From Falsibacillus pallidus (GTDB lineage: Bacteria; Bacillota; Bacilli; Bacillales; DSM-25281): 64,000 nt of DNA. Location of the stretch: NCBI RefSeq assembly GCF_003350505.1, contig NZ_QQAY01000003.1, positions 62,001 to 126,000 on the forward strand, given 5' to 3'. Below are positions 1-9,772 of this stretch, piece after piece. A program made the translations under genes and the position numbers. How positions within the stretch are numbered: the first letter of the stretch is position 1; every line of letters begins with the position of its first letter. The notes beneath the pieces were generated by a model, which was given only the letters and a program-made list of their open reading frames with translations, did no database searches and had not been told where the DNA came from.

Positions 1-1425
1 AGTAATCCCGGATACAAAAGCAAAGATAATGTAATAAACATATTCCATTCGTGTAAACTGTCCGTTCCCCATCAATACAAGGAAGAACAGCAGCAGCACA
101 TTGACAAATGAAACAAAGATCCCTGCCTGCAAAATATTCACTCTATGCTTTTGATTGGATATGAATAAGATACCTGATAGTCCGCTGAAAAGAATATACA
201 GGGCAATCTCCACATCAATCGTACCGTCCACCCCGCCGTGGAAGATGATGCTGCCGCATGCGGCCAGGATGATAGTGACGATCATTGCCACACGATCATT
301 CAATAGGATTCTCACAAGCATAGGAGCCATTGCAGCTGGAAATAAATACGCGATATCTTCTATGTCCAATTCTTCCACTAAATCGATTACTTTCATGATC
401 AATAAAGACGACAAGAGGATGATGCTGATCATAATCAAGCGGTTCTGATTTTTTTCCTCTGGTTCCTTAACATGGTGATAATGGAGATACAGCGTTCCGA
501 CAATCATGAAGACAAAAATGGCCAATCCTATCAACGGCTTTATAGTAGGGTTGCTTTTTAACAGTCCTAAAAGCTTCAGTTTCCTGTATACTTCTTTATC
601 AATGGTTTGATCCTTTTGCACCAGCAGCTCCCCTTGAAAGATCTTCTCGGGTTCAATCGCATCCATTGCCTGCTGCTTGCGTTCCTTCGTTAATTCTGGA
701 CTGTATATATTATTCGGGACGATGGCGTACTTCCCCAATTCAATTCCTGCATCAAGGACGGGCTTTGTAAAACTTAATGAAGTCATCCTTTTTTCGAGTT
801 CCTTTCGGGCGCCCTGGACTTCTTCTTCTTTGATTTTATCACCCATTATGGATTCAATTTGATTCAATACCACGCTTTTGACCCTTGATAGTTCTGATTC
901 ATTCGCTTCAAGGAGAGACTTGAATACGGAGTCAGGCAGATATTTTGTCACATCTTCAGTAGTGTTTTTGGAGAGTTTCTCCTTTAAAGAAGATAATTGT
1001 TCATCAATTGTCTTTTTGGGCTTACCTGATGCAGTGATTGAATCAACCCCCGTTTCATCAGGAAGATCCCCCTCTGCTGCAGAATCCCCTTCGTCAGAAG
1101 GCTCCTGCCTTACCTCTTCAATAAAATCAAAAACGGAGGAAATGAGAGCTACCCTATTTTGAGCTGCTTCCTTTTTATATTCATAGACATTCGGGACCTC
1201 TTCTGCAGCTTTATCCTTCTCAATCTCGGACTTTTGTTCATCAATTACGGTTTTTGGCGAATATATATTTTTCTGTGCAACAGAAAACAGCTCAATATCA
1301 TATGTCTCCGGCTTCACATTACTGTACAGCATTCCGTAAATCAAAAGGGCAAGCCCGATGAAGATGATTCCTGTAAACATCTTCATGCTTAGAAAATTGC
1401 GAATTTTCGAGATTAACGTTTCCAC
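1..1425 (-). CDS. pgpH: PgpH (YqfF), 7TMR-HD cyclic-di-AMP phosphodiesterase, 3' end outside the window
   Basis: The first 475 codons are present and the frame is open to the window edge. It starts with GTG at 1425 behind a GGAGAGGA ribosome site. A single N-terminal membrane helix (about residues 15-35) is followed by a long extracellular region (the 7TMR-HDED type, acidic in its middle) and then a run of membrane helices reaching the edge. The family's cytoplasmic HD phosphodiesterase domain, which hydrolyses c-di-AMP to pApA in B. subtilis, should lie in the missing part. Gene order (downstream of phoH and yqfD) matches yqfF of B. subtilis. A terminator separates it from phoH, so it probably has its own promoter; a loose candidate lies around 1480-1520. 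Confidence 0.9.
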   Translation of the reverse strand, partial: METLISKIRNFLSMKMFTGIIFIGLALLIYGMLYSNVKPETYDIELFSVAQKNIYSPKTVIDEQKSEIEKDKAAEEVPNVYEYKKEAAQNRVALISSVFDFIEEVRQEPSDEGDSAAEGDLPDETGVDSITASGKPKKTIDEQLSSLKEKLSKNTTEDVTKYLPDSVFKSLLEANESELSRVKSVVLNQIESIMGDKIKEEEVQGARKELEKRMTSLSFTKPVLDAGIELGKYAIVPNNIYSPELTKERKQQAMDAIEPEKIFQGELLVQKDQTIDKEVYRKLKLLGLLKSNPTIKPLIGLAIFVFMIVGTLYLHYHHVKEPEEKNQNRLIMISIILLSSLLIMKVIDLVEELDIEDIAYLFPAAMAPMLVRILLNDRVAMIVTIILAACGSIIFHGGVDGTIDVEIALYILFSGLSGILFISNQKHRVNILQAGIFVSFVNVLLLFFLVLMGNGQFTRMEYVYYIIFAFVSGIT

Positions 1426-1560
1426 TTTATCCTCTCCTATCACCTAATAGATAGGTAAGTCCTAATAAGTCCTATTGACCATATGTGATTATGTAAAATG
1501 ATAACAGTTTTTTCATCAAATTTCATCTTCATTTATATTTTTCCAAACATGCACCCATTA

Positions 1561-1614
1561 GGAAGAAGAAAAACCGGCAATGAAGTCTGTGATGAGATGA
1601 CTTCATTGCCGGTT
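1561..1614 (-). terminator. Rho-independent terminator after phoH
   Basis: On the minus strand a perfect 16-bp stem (1572-1587 with 1599-1614) is followed by a T-rich tract (1561-1573). It lies just past the phoH stop codon. Confidence 0.9.
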
Positions 1615-1619
1615 AGTTT

Positions 1620-2582
1620 TTATTGGTCATTTTTTTCATATGCTTGAATGATGCTTGAAACAAGAGGATGTCTTACTACATCGCTATGTTCCAGGTATAC
1701 AAAGGAGATGCCGGAAATATCCTTAAGGATTTTTTCTGAGGCAACCAGCCCTGATTGGGCTCCTTTTGGCAAATCAATTTGGGTCCTATCCCCTGTAATG
1801 ACCATTTTTGAATCAAATCCAAGTCTGGTAAGGAACATTTTCATCTGTGCCTGCGTCGTATTTTGAGCCTCATCCAAGATGACAAAAGCATCGTCCAATG
1901 TCCTGCCGCGCATATAGGCAAGGGGAGCGATTTCGATTGTGCCTCTTTCAATAAGCCTCTGTGTATGCTCTGCTCCTAGGACATCATTCAGGGCATCATA
2001 TAGCGGCCTTAAATAAGGATCGACTTTTTCCTTCAGGTCTCCAGGCAGGAACCCAAGGCTTTCACCGGCTTCAACTGCCGGCCTCGTAAGAATGATTCTT
2101 TTCACGCTGCCAAGTTTAAGGGCAGCGACAGCCATGACAACCGCCAAGTAGGTCTTACCTGTTCCAGCAGGACCTATTCCAAAAACAAGGTCCTTCTTTT
2201 TAATGGCAGAAATATACTGGCGCTGTCCCAGCGTTTTGACACGAATCGGCTTGCCTTTTGCATTTTTCGTTATTTCTTCTTCATAAAGATCGGAAAAAGA
2301 CTCAAGTCTTCCTTTTTTCCCTAATTCAACGGCATACAATACATCCCGTCCGCTGATGTTTATCCCTTTGCGAATAACAAAGAGAAGTTCTTGAATCAAT
2401 TCGTTTACAAGGGATACTGAATCTTCATCACCTGAAACGTAAATGGCCTCGCCGCGGGTGACAATGGAAACCCCCAGCTCATCCTCCATAATTTTTAAGT
2501 TAGAGTCGGAATTTCCAAATAATGCAATTGCTTCGTTCGGATTATCTATGTGCAGATTCATTTCTTTTAGGTTTTCTGACAT
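1620..2582 (-). CDS. phoH: PhoH family ATPase (YqfE)
   Basis: A 320-residue protein of normal family length. The N-terminal third is KH-like. The ATPase part has a Walker A motif GPAGTGKT (137-144) and a Walker B motif ending in DEAQ (237-240). The start at 2582 is supported by AAGGAG eight bases upstream. It follows yqfD by 3 bp in the conserved sporulation-linked cluster yqfC-yqfD-phoH. The ATPase fold is certain. The cellular role of PhoH proteins (RNA metabolism has been proposed) is not shown by the sequence. Confidence 0.93.
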   Translation of the reverse strand: MSENLKEMNLHIDNPNEAIALFGNSDSNLKIMEDELGVSIVTRGEAIYVSGDEDSVSLVNELIQELLFVIRKGINISGRDVLYAVELGKKGRLESFSDLYEEEITKNAKGKPIRVKTLGQRQYISAIKKKDLVFGIGPAGTGKTYLAVVMAVAALKLGSVKRIILTRPAVEAGESLGFLPGDLKEKVDPYLRPLYDALNDVLGAEHTQRLIERGTIEIAPLAYMRGRTLDDAFVILDEAQNTTQAQMKMFLTRLGFDSKMVITGDRTQIDLPKGAQSGLVASEKILKDISGISFVYLEHSDVVRHPLVSSIIQAYEKNDQ

Positions 2583-2585
2583 TCG

Positions 2586-3773
2586 TTAGTCTCCTTGAAT
2601 GATCGGTTGTCCAATCGCAATGTTTTCTACAACTTGGAAGTATAATGATAAGACTACTTTACCATTCTCGACTTTTTCATGCAAAACTTTTTCATCTATG
2701 ATTTTTGCATCTTTATCCAATTGCGCTTTCAGACTGTTTCTCGCAAGCTCTTTGCCTTCTCTTAAAGCATCTGTTTTTGTATATGTCCTTTTCCCGGTTT
2801 CTTCTTCTCTAATGGTGGTTTTATTATAGCTGATTGGCAATGTCCATTTTAAAAATTTGACTGGATGTTTTACCTTATCTTCTACATGTTCCTTCATTTT
2901 ATTATCGCCGAAGCCCCAAATCGGGAATTCCCAATTCCATAGCTTAATGGTATGTTTAATTTTTTCCTTTCCTGTCAATACATGAAATTCTGATTCGAGT
3001 GGAATTTCCACACTGCTTTTATACCATGTCTGTCCCCAGACTTCTCCTTTAGAAGCGACCAATTTTGCATGCTTGTCCTTACCGATATAGCCTGACACTA
3101 AAACCTGCCCTTTGTCTACATTGTCATGCACACTGACCATTGTTTGTCCTTCTTCCACAAACATTTTTACAATAGTGGCCTTTTTGGATGCGATTAAGTT
3201 TTGGAAACCAGTTTCCACCACTTTCTCAGGTGCATTTTTTTCGACCACTTGAAAATGATAAGTTGTCCCTTTCAAGACCACACCAACCCAAGTGATGTTG
3301 TCTAATGAATTACTTAATTCCCGTTGTATCGATTCAACATCCTTCATAAAGAACTGAGATTTACCAACCTGCACACCCATTCGATCCAACTGTTTCCGAA
3401 TTGAATGTTCCGTTTGGGGGGTCGCTCCCTTGATTTCTATCCCCCATACGATATTGGATAGAATAGTAATGATTACAAAGAAAAGAAGGATACCTAACAT
3501 AAAACCGGCATTCTTCATGGATCTTTTCAACAAAAAAGGTGCTCCTTCCCCCCTTAGGAATGACAGTTTACAAGGGAAAGATCTTTTTACCTTTCGAAGG
3601 ACAGAAATATCATCCAGACGCATCATGAAGGTAATAGTATCGCTTCCCTGCCTCTTCACATTCCATACTGACATATTCGATCGGATTAGTGCATTAATGA
3701 ATCGTTCTAAACCGCCGCCTTGCACCTTTACTTTCACGGTTCCTCCAAAAAAAGTCAGCCAATGATTCTTCAA
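2586..3773 (-). CDS. yqfD: Sporulation protein YqfD
   Basis: A 395-residue protein with a short soluble N-terminal domain, one membrane helix (about residues 88-110) and a long extracytoplasmic domain. This matches the YqfD/SpoIV-type family, which is found only in endospore formers and belongs to the sigma-E mother-cell regulon in B. subtilis. The start is TTG at 3773 behind AGGAGGAAAAAG. It is preceded by yqfC (12-bp gap) and followed by phoH. YqfC and YqfD are thought to act together in the forespore-engulfing membranes; the molecular activity is unknown. Confidence 0.92.
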   Translation of the reverse strand: MKNHWLTFFGGTVKVKVQGGGLERFINALIRSNMSVWNVKRQGSDTITFMMRLDDISVLRKVKRSFPCKLSFLRGEGAPFLLKRSMKNAGFMLGILLFFVIITILSNIVWGIEIKGATPQTEHSIRKQLDRMGVQVGKSQFFMKDVESIQRELSNSLDNITWVGVVLKGTTYHFQVVEKNAPEKVVETGFQNLIASKKATIVKMFVEEGQTMVSVHDNVDKGQVLVSGYIGKDKHAKLVASKGEVWGQTWYKSSVEIPLESEFHVLTGKEKIKHTIKLWNWEFPIWGFGDNKMKEHVEDKVKHPVKFLKWTLPISYNKTTIREEETGKRTYTKTDALREGKELARNSLKAQLDKDAKIIDEKVLHEKVENGKVVLSLYFQVVENIAIGQPIIQGD

Positions 3774-3785
3774 GACTTTTTCCTC

Positions 3786-4070
3786 CTATTCATCCAAATA
3801 CAGGACTTCACCAATTTTTCCTTCTAGCATGATTTCTTCGGGCAATATAGTTTTGATGACAAAAGAGTCACCTTTGATCAAGAGCTGCCCTTGTTTTAAC
3901 AGCAGCCTCACTTCTCTATCTGAAAAACCCAATAGTCCTCTGTGATTTTCAATATAAATATGTATTTGTCCAATCATGGTGATTCGAGGAAGGTCCATTA
4001 TGACATCTTCCGGCAGGTCCATTTTTTTAGTCATCCAGGTCCGAACCCTTTGTGCGATATTTTTGGCCAT
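3786..4070 (-). CDS. yqfC: Sporulation protein YqfC
   Basis: A 94-residue YabP/YqfC-family protein. The central part has repeated short hydrophobic strands typical of the beta-sandwich YabP fold, and there is no signal peptide. The start at 4070 has an AAAGGGGG ribosome site. In B. subtilis it is transcribed by sigma-E with yqfD. Just upstream on the minus strand is CATACATATG, which resembles a sigma-E -10 box, but I see no convincing -35 at the right distance, so promoter assignment remains open. Confidence 0.92.
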   Translation of the reverse strand: MAKNIAQRVRTWMTKKMDLPEDVIMDLPRITMIGQIHIYIENHRGLLGFSDREVRLLLKQGQLLIKGDSFVIKTILPEEIMLEGKIGEVLYLDE

Positions 4071-4179
4071 AAAAAAGAACCCCCTTTCCTCTCATATGTA
4101 TGAGAAAAAAAGCGGGTTCAGCACATTTTTTTATTTAAATACATTCATAGAAACGATAGTCGTCAATACTTGTCTAATT

Positions 4180-4551
4180 CTATCTGCGGTATGGTTTCTT
4201 CGATTTAGGCGGACCTAATATTTCGCCAAGCACAACAGATCTTACAAGCTCATCACCTGTCAGCTCCGATCCAAATGGGCCCCAGGTTTCCTTGTCTTCC
4301 TTTTGGGCGCTGTCTGCGGTATTTTGGACAACCGTTTCTTCTGCTGTCTTTTTCTTATTATAGTAGTCAGTTCGAGCCTCAGCCGAATTCATCCTTGACT
4401 TTGAAGACTGAATTACTGCTTTTTCACTAATCGACTGTTGTTCAACTGGCGTTTTCTTAATCTGGCCAGGTTCATTAACTTTCTTTTGTTCCGCGATTTT
4501 TTTAAAAATCAGTCCAATGATCCCTATTGCAATAGGAATGAGAATTTCCAT
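4180..4551 (-). CDS. Hypothetical membrane-anchored protein in the yqfB position
   Basis: A 123-residue protein with one N-terminal hydrophobic helix (about residues 3-18) followed by a basic, then acidic, low-complexity region rich in K, E, Q and S. It ends in a KSKKPYRR tail. It sits between floA and yqfC, 29 bp after floA, in the place where B. subtilis has yqfB, but I cannot establish homology from the sequence. Position suggests co-transcription with nfeD and floA, and so possibly a role in flotillin microdomains; this is inference only. Confidence 0.75.
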   Translation of the reverse strand: MEILIPIAIGIIGLIFKKIAEQKKVNEPGQIKKTPVEQQSISEKAVIQSSKSRMNSAEARTDYYNKKKTAEETVVQNTADSAQKEDKETWGPFGSELTGDELVRSVVLGEILGPPKSKKPYRR

Positions 4552-4580
4552 TGCTGGAACCTCCCTTCAGTTAGGGGCAA

Positions 4581-5579
4581 TCACTTCGTATTTTTTGGCT
4601 TTTCCTTAGCATCCCCTGTCATTTTGCCAATGGATTCACGCATGTCTGTATCCGCATCAATGTTCTTAAAGTTCATATAGTCCATTACGCCGATATTCCC
4701 TGCCCTCAAAGCTTCTGCCATGGCAAGAGGGACCTCTGCCTCGGATTCAACCACTTTCGCCCGCATCTCCTGAACTTTTGCCTTCATTTCCTGTTCGTTC
4801 GCGACAGCCATTGCACGTCTTTCTTCAGCTTTAGCTTGTGCGATTTTTTTGTCTGCATCCGCTTGTTCCGTTTGAAGTTCCGCACCGATATTTTTGCCGA
4901 TATCAACATCAGCAATATCAATGGAGAGGATTTCAAATGCAGTACCGGCATCCAAACCTTTAGTCAAGACGGTTTGTGAAATCAAGTCTGGATTTTCCAG
5001 TACCTTTTTATGATCCTCGGAAGAACCGATCGTACTGACAATCCCTTCCCCAACACGGGCAATGACGGTTTCTTCACCTGCTCCCCCTACCAATCTTTCA
5101 ATATTGGCCCGGACAGTGATCCTTGCTTTCGCTTTCACTTCAATCCCATTCATTGCCACTCCGGCAATAAATGGCGTTTCAATTACTTTTGGGTTTACAC
5201 TCATTTGAACGGCATCCAACACATCCCTGCCTGCAAGGTCGATAGCAGCGCATCGTTCAAATGAAAGTTCAATATTCGCCCGGTGTGCCGCAATCAGTGC
5301 ATTGACCACCCTGTCAATATTCCCTCCGGCAAGGTAGTGGCTTTCCAACTGATTGATTGTGACATTCAATCCTGCTTTTGATGCTTTAATCAAAGGATTG
5401 ATTACCCTGCTTGGGATAACGCGTCTCAGCCTCATTCCAATCAAGGTAAATATACTTATCCTTACTCCGGCTGCCAATGCTGAAACCCAAAGCATGACAG
5501 GGACAAATGTAAATAATACAGCTAATACGATGATCCCTAATGCAATGGCCAATAAAATAAGTATCGTTCCTGCATCCAT
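4581..5579 (-). CDS. floA: Flotillin-like protein FloA (YqfA)
   Basis: About 332 residues. A hydrophobic N-terminal hairpin (about residues 5-45) is followed by an SPFH/PHB-like domain and a coiled coil rich in A, E, K, Q and R (about residues 225-290). This is very close to B. subtilis FloA, the scaffold of membrane microdomains. I prefer the ATG at 5579 over the one at 5585 because AAGGAGG is then eight bases away and the protein begins MDAGT, as in homologues. It lies 13 bp downstream of nfeD, the usual NfeD-flotillin partnership. Confidence 0.95.
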   Translation of the reverse strand: MDAGTILILLAIALGIIVLAVLFTFVPVMLWVSALAAGVRISIFTLIGMRLRRVIPSRVINPLIKASKAGLNVTINQLESHYLAGGNIDRVVNALIAAHRANIELSFERCAAIDLAGRDVLDAVQMSVNPKVIETPFIAGVAMNGIEVKAKARITVRANIERLVGGAGEETVIARVGEGIVSTIGSSEDHKKVLENPDLISQTVLTKGLDAGTAFEILSIDIADVDIGKNIGAELQTEQADADKKIAQAKAEERRAMAVANEQEMKAKVQEMRAKVVESEAEVPLAMAEALRAGNIGVMDYMNFKNIDADTDMRESIGKMTGDAKEKPKNTK

Positions 5580-5592
5580 CAACATTTCCTCC

Positions 5593-6924
5593 TTAAAATT
5601 CTTCTGTTTTTAAATATTCCCGTACAATGATCCGCGACCCTTCCACTTTCATCACCATGACCTTTACATCCTTGGCAATGTATCCGCCTTCACTAACGAC
5701 ATCCACTCTTTCATCATCGATGAGAATGGTCCCCGCAGGCCGTAGAGGAGTCTTGGCAATTCCGATGCGCCCAATAAGCTCCAGCCTATTTACATTTGAT
5801 ACATATCCGCTCTCGGTATTGGTAGAGTCAAAAAGAATCATTTTTTTAAACATCTTCATTTGCTTACCGAAAATTTTCACCATAACAATCATTCCAATGA
5901 TTGCTGCAGCTGCAGCAATTAAAATAGAAATACCCATATACATCACATTCCCTGCTGCCATGTATAAGCTTACGATGATTGCCGCTGCGCCTAGTATTCC
6001 TGCAATAGCCCCAGGCACAAACAATTCTATGACTAAGAGAAGGAGCCCGATGATGAACATCACAAGCGACTCGTATCCAGCCAATCCCGATACAAGGTGC
6101 CCATAAAAAAACAATACAAGTGCACTAAGGCCAGCTGTCCCGGCTATCCCAAAACCAGGTGAATATAATTCGAGTACGAGACCAAGGCTTGCAACAGTCA
6201 AAAGGATTGGAACAATGAAGGGATTTGTCAGGAACTTTGCGAATTTTTCAGATGGACTTAAGTCCATTTTCACTACTTTCGCATCCTTATATCCGATGTC
6301 CGATAATAAGGATTCTACATTTTTGTAGGTTCCTTCTGAGTAGCGGACTTTTTCAGCCTGGTCAGCAGTCAATGTCAATAAATCCCCTTTGCCTGCATTT
6401 AAATTTGGCATATCGAATTCCGGATCTGCCATTGCTATTGCATATTCCGGATTCCTTCCATGCTGCTCCGCTGCATTCTTCATTGCTGCTCTCCAAAAGC
6501 TTTTTGCTTTTTTATCTGCCATATTCCCTTTTTGGTCGACGATTGCCGATGCTCCCATCGTGGCATTAGGGGTCATATAAATATGATCGGCGTGCAATGC
6601 AATATACGCCCCTGCAGATAATGCCCTGGAATCGGCATAGACTGCAGACTCAATCTCGGTCTCTTCAAACTTTTTCCCAATGTTCACAGCTTCTGATACT
6701 GATCCACCCGGAGTATCCATATCAAACAAAATGAGATCAGCATTATTTTTTTCTGCTTCTTTAATCGATTTGTCAATAAAGACCGTAAGCGATCTGCTAA
6801 TTTCATCATGGACAGGGATGATATAAACCAGTTTATGCTGTGCAGATCCCTTGGCAATACTAGGAATCAATAATACTGCCATGAACAATAGCAGGATTGC
6901 TGCAATCTTTTTCTTCATTCTCAC
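5593..6924 (-). CDS. yqeZ: NfeD-like membrane serine protease (YqeZ)
   Basis: A 443-residue protein with a signal peptide (about residues 1-28), a ClpP-class serine protease domain with the DTPGGS oxyanion-type loop (about residue 72) and a nucleophile region ALSAGAYIA (about residue 105). Four or five membrane helices (about 230-370) and a C-terminal OB-fold NfeD domain follow. Long NfeD proteins pair with flotillins, and floA follows directly. Start GTG at 6924 behind GGAGGGAGG. The protease fold is clear; natural substrates are unknown. Confidence 0.92.
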   Translation of the reverse strand: MRMKKKIAAILLLFMAVLLIPSIAKGSAQHKLVYIIPVHDEISRSLTVFIDKSIKEAEKNNADLILFDMDTPGGSVSEAVNIGKKFEETEIESAVYADSRALSAGAYIALHADHIYMTPNATMGASAIVDQKGNMADKKAKSFWRAAMKNAAEQHGRNPEYAIAMADPEFDMPNLNAGKGDLLTLTADQAEKVRYSEGTYKNVESLLSDIGYKDAKVVKMDLSPSEKFAKFLTNPFIVPILLTVASLGLVLELYSPGFGIAGTAGLSALVLFFYGHLVSGLAGYESLVMFIIGLLLLVIELFVPGAIAGILGAAAIIVSLYMAAGNVMYMGISILIAAAAAIIGMIVMVKIFGKQMKMFKKMILFDSTNTESGYVSNVNRLELIGRIGIAKTPLRPAGTILIDDERVDVVSEGGYIAKDVKVMVMKVEGSRIIVREYLKTEEF

Positions 6925-7033
6925 CGATGCCGCCTCCCTCCTTATTCATAATCTTATTTTCTTCTACGCTTTTCTTCACAAAAGGTTTCAGTTTTCCGAA
7001 ATATATTTATAAATACTTTATATTAGACATGAA

Positions 7034-7065
7034 AAAGATCCGCAAAGCAATCTTTGCGGATCTTT
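7034..7065 (-). terminator. Terminator after yqeY
   Basis: A perfect 14-bp stem (7034-7047 with 7052-7065) follows the yqeY stop on the minus strand and ends in a short T run. Confidence 0.88.
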
Positions 7066-7077
7066 GTAATAGTTATG

Positions 7078-7524
7078 TTAAGATAAAAGTTGTTGAACGA
7101 GTTTGCTCACGAGTGACCCATCTGCTTTGCCTTTTACTTTAGGCATCAGCGCACTCATCACTTTACCCATATCAGCTTTAGATGAAGCGTTTACTTCAGA
7201 AATAGTGTGTTTAACAATCTGTGCAACTTCTTCCTCTGACAGCTGTTTAGGCATGTATATTTCAACGAAAGTTATTTCTGTGCGAACTTTTTCCGCCAAA
7301 TCTTCTCGACCAGCGTTTTCAAATTCCAGAAGGGAGTCTTTGCGTTGCTTGACTTCGCGAGAAAGAACTGTCAACTCTTCGTCTTCCGTTAATTCTTGTT
7401 TGCCTAATTTAATAGCTTCATTTTGCAATGCAGCTTTAAGCATTCTAATAACGGAGAGCTTCTCTTTTTCCTTATTCTTCATCGCTTGTTTCATATCACC
7501 GTTTAAACGTTCGAGAAGACTCAT
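7078..7524 (-). CDS. yqeY: GatB/YqeY domain protein
   Basis: A 148-residue YqeY protein of full length. It has the charged N-terminal helical half and the C-terminal Ala/Gly/Lys-rich half found also as the tail domain of the GatB amidotransferase subunit. It follows rpsU by 14 bp and shares its promoter and a terminator, which is the usual rpsU-yqeY operon. The family is thought to bind tRNA-like substrates, but no reaction is established. Confidence 0.95.
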   Translation of the reverse strand: MSLLERLNGDMKQAMKNKEKEKLSVIRMLKAALQNEAIKLGKQELTEDEELTVLSREVKQRKDSLLEFENAGREDLAEKVRTEITFVEIYMPKQLSEEEVAQIVKHTISEVNASSKADMGKVMSALMPKVKGKADGSLVSKLVQQLLS

Positions 7525-7538
7525 AACTACACCCTCTC

Positions 7539-7712
7539 TTAAAACTTGCGTTTTCTAGCAGCTTCGGACTTTTTCTTGCGTTTTACGCTTGGCTTTTCAT
7601 AAAATTCGCGCTTTCTGTACTCTTGTAAAGTTCCTGTTTTAGAAACTGAGCGTTTGAAGCGACGAAGAGCATCTTCAAGCGATTCGTTTTTACGAACAAC
7701 TGTTTTTGACAT
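7539..7712 (-). CDS. rpsU: Ribosomal protein S21
   Basis: A 57-residue S21 with the classic start [10 protein letters not shown] and a strongly basic C-terminus ending AARKRKF. The frame is open further upstream, but GGGAGGG lies seven to ten bases before the ATG at 7712, which fixes the start. It is a small-subunit protein near the anti-Shine-Dalgarno helix of 16S rRNA. The leader is about 160 nt from the promoter at 7880-7908. Confidence 0.97.
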   Translation of the reverse strand: MSKTVVRKNESLEDALRRFKRSVSKTGTLQEYRKREFYEKPSVKRKKKSEAARKRKF

Positions 7713-7879
7713 CTCTCTTTCCCTCCCTCCGAACACACTACACGTACATGCAAATGCAAAGAGTGATTTCTCATGCATCCTCGTATTGAGCTATCCATCA
7801 GGAATAGCTTAATACATCTTGTCCGCTTAACAAAGTTAATTCAACCCATTTATTAATGCGGAATACCATGTACTTTGCA

Positions 7880-7908
7880 ATTATAATATAACTGTTTCAT
7901 CAGGTCAA
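7880..7908 (-). promoter_or_regulatory. Sigma-A promoter of rpsU-yqeY
   Basis: On the minus strand TTGACC (7903-7908) and TATAAT (7880-7885) are 17 bp apart, a near-consensus housekeeping promoter. Confidence 0.85.
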
Positions 7909-7989
7909 GATTTTACAGCGGAATTCTTCATATATATTGGCATGTCCCCTATTTTTTCTTCATATGATTAACAATAGGAGGGGAAATCA

Positions 7990-8913
7990 TTGCTGCTGCT
8001 ATTATTTTTATCTTTCATTTTATGCTTCATTCTGGGAATCACTTGGATGAGGATTGGTTTATATAATTTATCTGGAAAGCAATTGAATAGATGGCTTCAC
8101 CGCTTTACTGAAACTCCGTTGAAAGGAATGGCGGCCGGTACTGCTGTAACAGGGATCTTGCACAGCAGTGCAGCAGTCATGGTCATGACAATCGGGTTTG
8201 TATCTGCAGGACTGATTACTTTTCCGCAGACTATCGGGGTGATTTTAGGAACAAATATCGGCACCACATTCACTCTTGAGTTTATTTCATTCCCGATTGA
8301 TTCGTTTATTTTGCCTGCAGCCATTCCTGGATTCCTTCTTTTATTCTTTAGAAAACGTACAGCTAGGAGCACAGGATGGGTCCTTATAGGACTTGCCCTT
8401 GTTTTTGCAGCCATGCGCGGGTTTGAGTGGCTTGCAGATCCGCTGCTTAAGTATGGGTTCGTAAAAAAAATATTCCTTTTTATGGATCACTCGCTGATTA
8501 TCCCATTGGTTTTTGGAGCTGTCTTTACAGCAGCTGTCCAATCAAGCACAGCAACAACCGGGATGATGATGAGTTTTCTTCAAGCAGATACCGTTTCACT
8601 TGATTCTGCCATTTCATTCATGATAGGCGCCAATATCGGGACATGCATCACTGCGCTCCTTGCAGCTATCGGTGCAGGGAATGAGGCAAGGCTCACTGCT
8701 TTTGCCCATGTTTGGCTCAATATTGGAGGGGCATTATTATTTTTCCCATTCATTCATCAACTGGGACGAGTCTCCGCATTTTTTTCTGATGGTCCAGCCT
8801 CGCAGCTTGCCCATGCCAGTGTCATTTATAATATTCTTTGCTCAATAATCGTCCTGCCTTTTTCAATGAAATTCGGAAAATTCATTGAACATGTTCATGG
8901 GATAAAAAAATGA
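7990..8913 (+). CDS. yqeW: Na+/phosphate symporter family protein YqeW
   Basis: A 307-residue integral membrane protein with two inverted PNaS-type repeats. Each holds a QSS/HSS-type signature (HSSAAVMVMT at about residue 57 and QSSTATTGMM at about 181) with a following GANIGT or GTNIGT loop. This is the short type of Na/Pi cotransporter without the C-terminal PhoU domain. Start TTG at 7990 behind AGGAGGGG. It is the only plus-strand gene in this part and faces deoC. The transported substrate is inferred from the family. Confidence 0.9.
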   Translation: MLLLLFLSFILCFILGITWMRIGLYNLSGKQLNRWLHRFTETPLKGMAAGTAVTGILHSSAAVMVMTIGFVSAGLITFPQTIGVILGTNIGTTFTLEFISFPIDSFILPAAIPGFLLLFFRKRTARSTGWVLIGLALVFAAMRGFEWLADPLLKYGFVKKIFLFMDHSLIIPLVFGAVFTAAVQSSTATTGMMMSFLQADTVSLDSAISFMIGANIGTCITALLAAIGAGNEARLTAFAHVWLNIGGALLFFPFIHQLGRVSAFFSDGPASQLAHASVIYNILCSIIVLPFSMKFGKFIEHVHGIKK

Positions 8914-8940
8914 AGTGAAGGCATTATCGCCTTCACTTCA
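8903..8940 (-). terminator. Convergent terminator between yqeW and deoC
   Basis: A perfect 12-bp stem (8911-8922 with 8929-8940) is followed by seven Ts on the minus strand, so it ends deoC. The stem includes the yqeW stop codon; the plus-strand side has no T run. Confidence 0.85.
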
Positions 8941-8951
8941 CTCATTGAAAA

Positions 8952-9623
8952 TTAATAATCTGAATCTGCAGTCAAACCTTGTACGATTTTCACGCCTGAG
9001 CTTGCTCCGATTCTTGTTGCGCCAGCTTTGATCACTTTGTCTGCATCTTCAGCACTTCTTACTCCGCCTGAAGCTTTTACGCCGACATCCGGGCCCACAG
9101 TCTTTCTCATAAGTGCAACGTCTTCCGGGGTTGAACCGCCAGTTGAGAATCCAGTTGAAGTTTTCACATAATCCGCTCCAGCTTTTACTGAAAGTTCACA
9201 TGCACGGACTTTTTCTTCATCAGTAAGAAGGCAAGTTTCGATGATGACTTTTGTCAACGCTTTGCCTTTAGCTGCTTCGACAACAGCTCTAATGTCTTTT
9301 TCAACTAGATCATTGTTTCCATCTTTCAATGCACCGATATTAATGACCATATCGACTTCTTTAGCACCATTTTCAATAGCGTTCTTTGTTTCGAACGCTT
9401 TTGTTTCAGGAGTGCTTGCACCTAATGGGAAACCGATTACAGTACAAACTAAAACATCAGTATCTTTAAGCATTTCGTATGCCTTTGCCACCCATGTAGG
9501 ATTGACGCAGACGGAAGCGAATCCGTATTCTTTTGCTTCTGAGCATAATACCTCAATTTGGGCATTTGTTGCTTCTGGCTTTAATAGTGTATGATCAATC
9601 ATTTTTGCAATATTTTGTGTCAT
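8952..9623 (-). CDS. deoC: Deoxyribose-phosphate aldolase
   Basis: A 223-residue class I aldolase that splits 2-deoxyribose-5-phosphate into glyceraldehyde-3-phosphate and acetaldehyde during deoxynucleoside catabolism. The Schiff-base lysine is in VKTSTGFS (Lys154) and the second lysine in VKASGG (Lys183). The protein is full length with AAAGGGG before the ATG. It is monocistronic here, away from the nupC/pdp genes that accompany it in B. subtilis. A weak extended -10 (TGGTATATT, around 9659-9667) could drive it. Confidence 0.96.
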   Translation of the reverse strand: MTQNIAKMIDHTLLKPEATNAQIEVLCSEAKEYGFASVCVNPTWVAKAYEMLKDTDVLVCTVIGFPLGASTPETKAFETKNAIENGAKEVDMVINIGALKDGNNDLVEKDIRAVVEAAKGKALTKVIIETCLLTDEEKVRACELSVKAGADYVKTSTGFSTGGSTPEDVALMRKTVGPDVGVKASGGVRSAEDADKVIKAGATRIGASSGVKIVQGLTADSDY

Positions 9624-9737
9624 GTCATAAAACCCCTTTCAGTTGTACGTACCTCTTTAATATACCATTGTTCCTTTAGAAATTCGACATAATTTTTTCT
9701 TTTTAGATTAAGCATTTTTGTTTTTTATTATTCTCAT

Positions 9738-9764
9738 AAAAAAGCCGCAGAAAATCTCTGCGGC
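9738..9764 (-). terminator. Terminator after mtaB
   Basis: An 8-bp GC-rich stem (9744-9751 with 9757-9764) is followed by six Ts on the minus strand. It ends the long dnaK-to-mtaB gene series. Confidence 0.88.
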
Positions 9765-9772
9765 TATCGAAG

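Noticed and set aside
4080-4125. Sigma-E promoter for yqfC-yqfD (CATACATATG)
   Set aside because: The -10-like word is good, but no -35 is found at 13-15 bp and the leader would be only a few bases before the ribosome site.
5627-6106. Long plus-strand ORFs opposite nfeD, floA, dnaK, lepA and the recombinase
   Set aside because: They mirror strongly coding minus-strand (or plus-strand) genes, lack ribosome sites and have no recognisable protein features.
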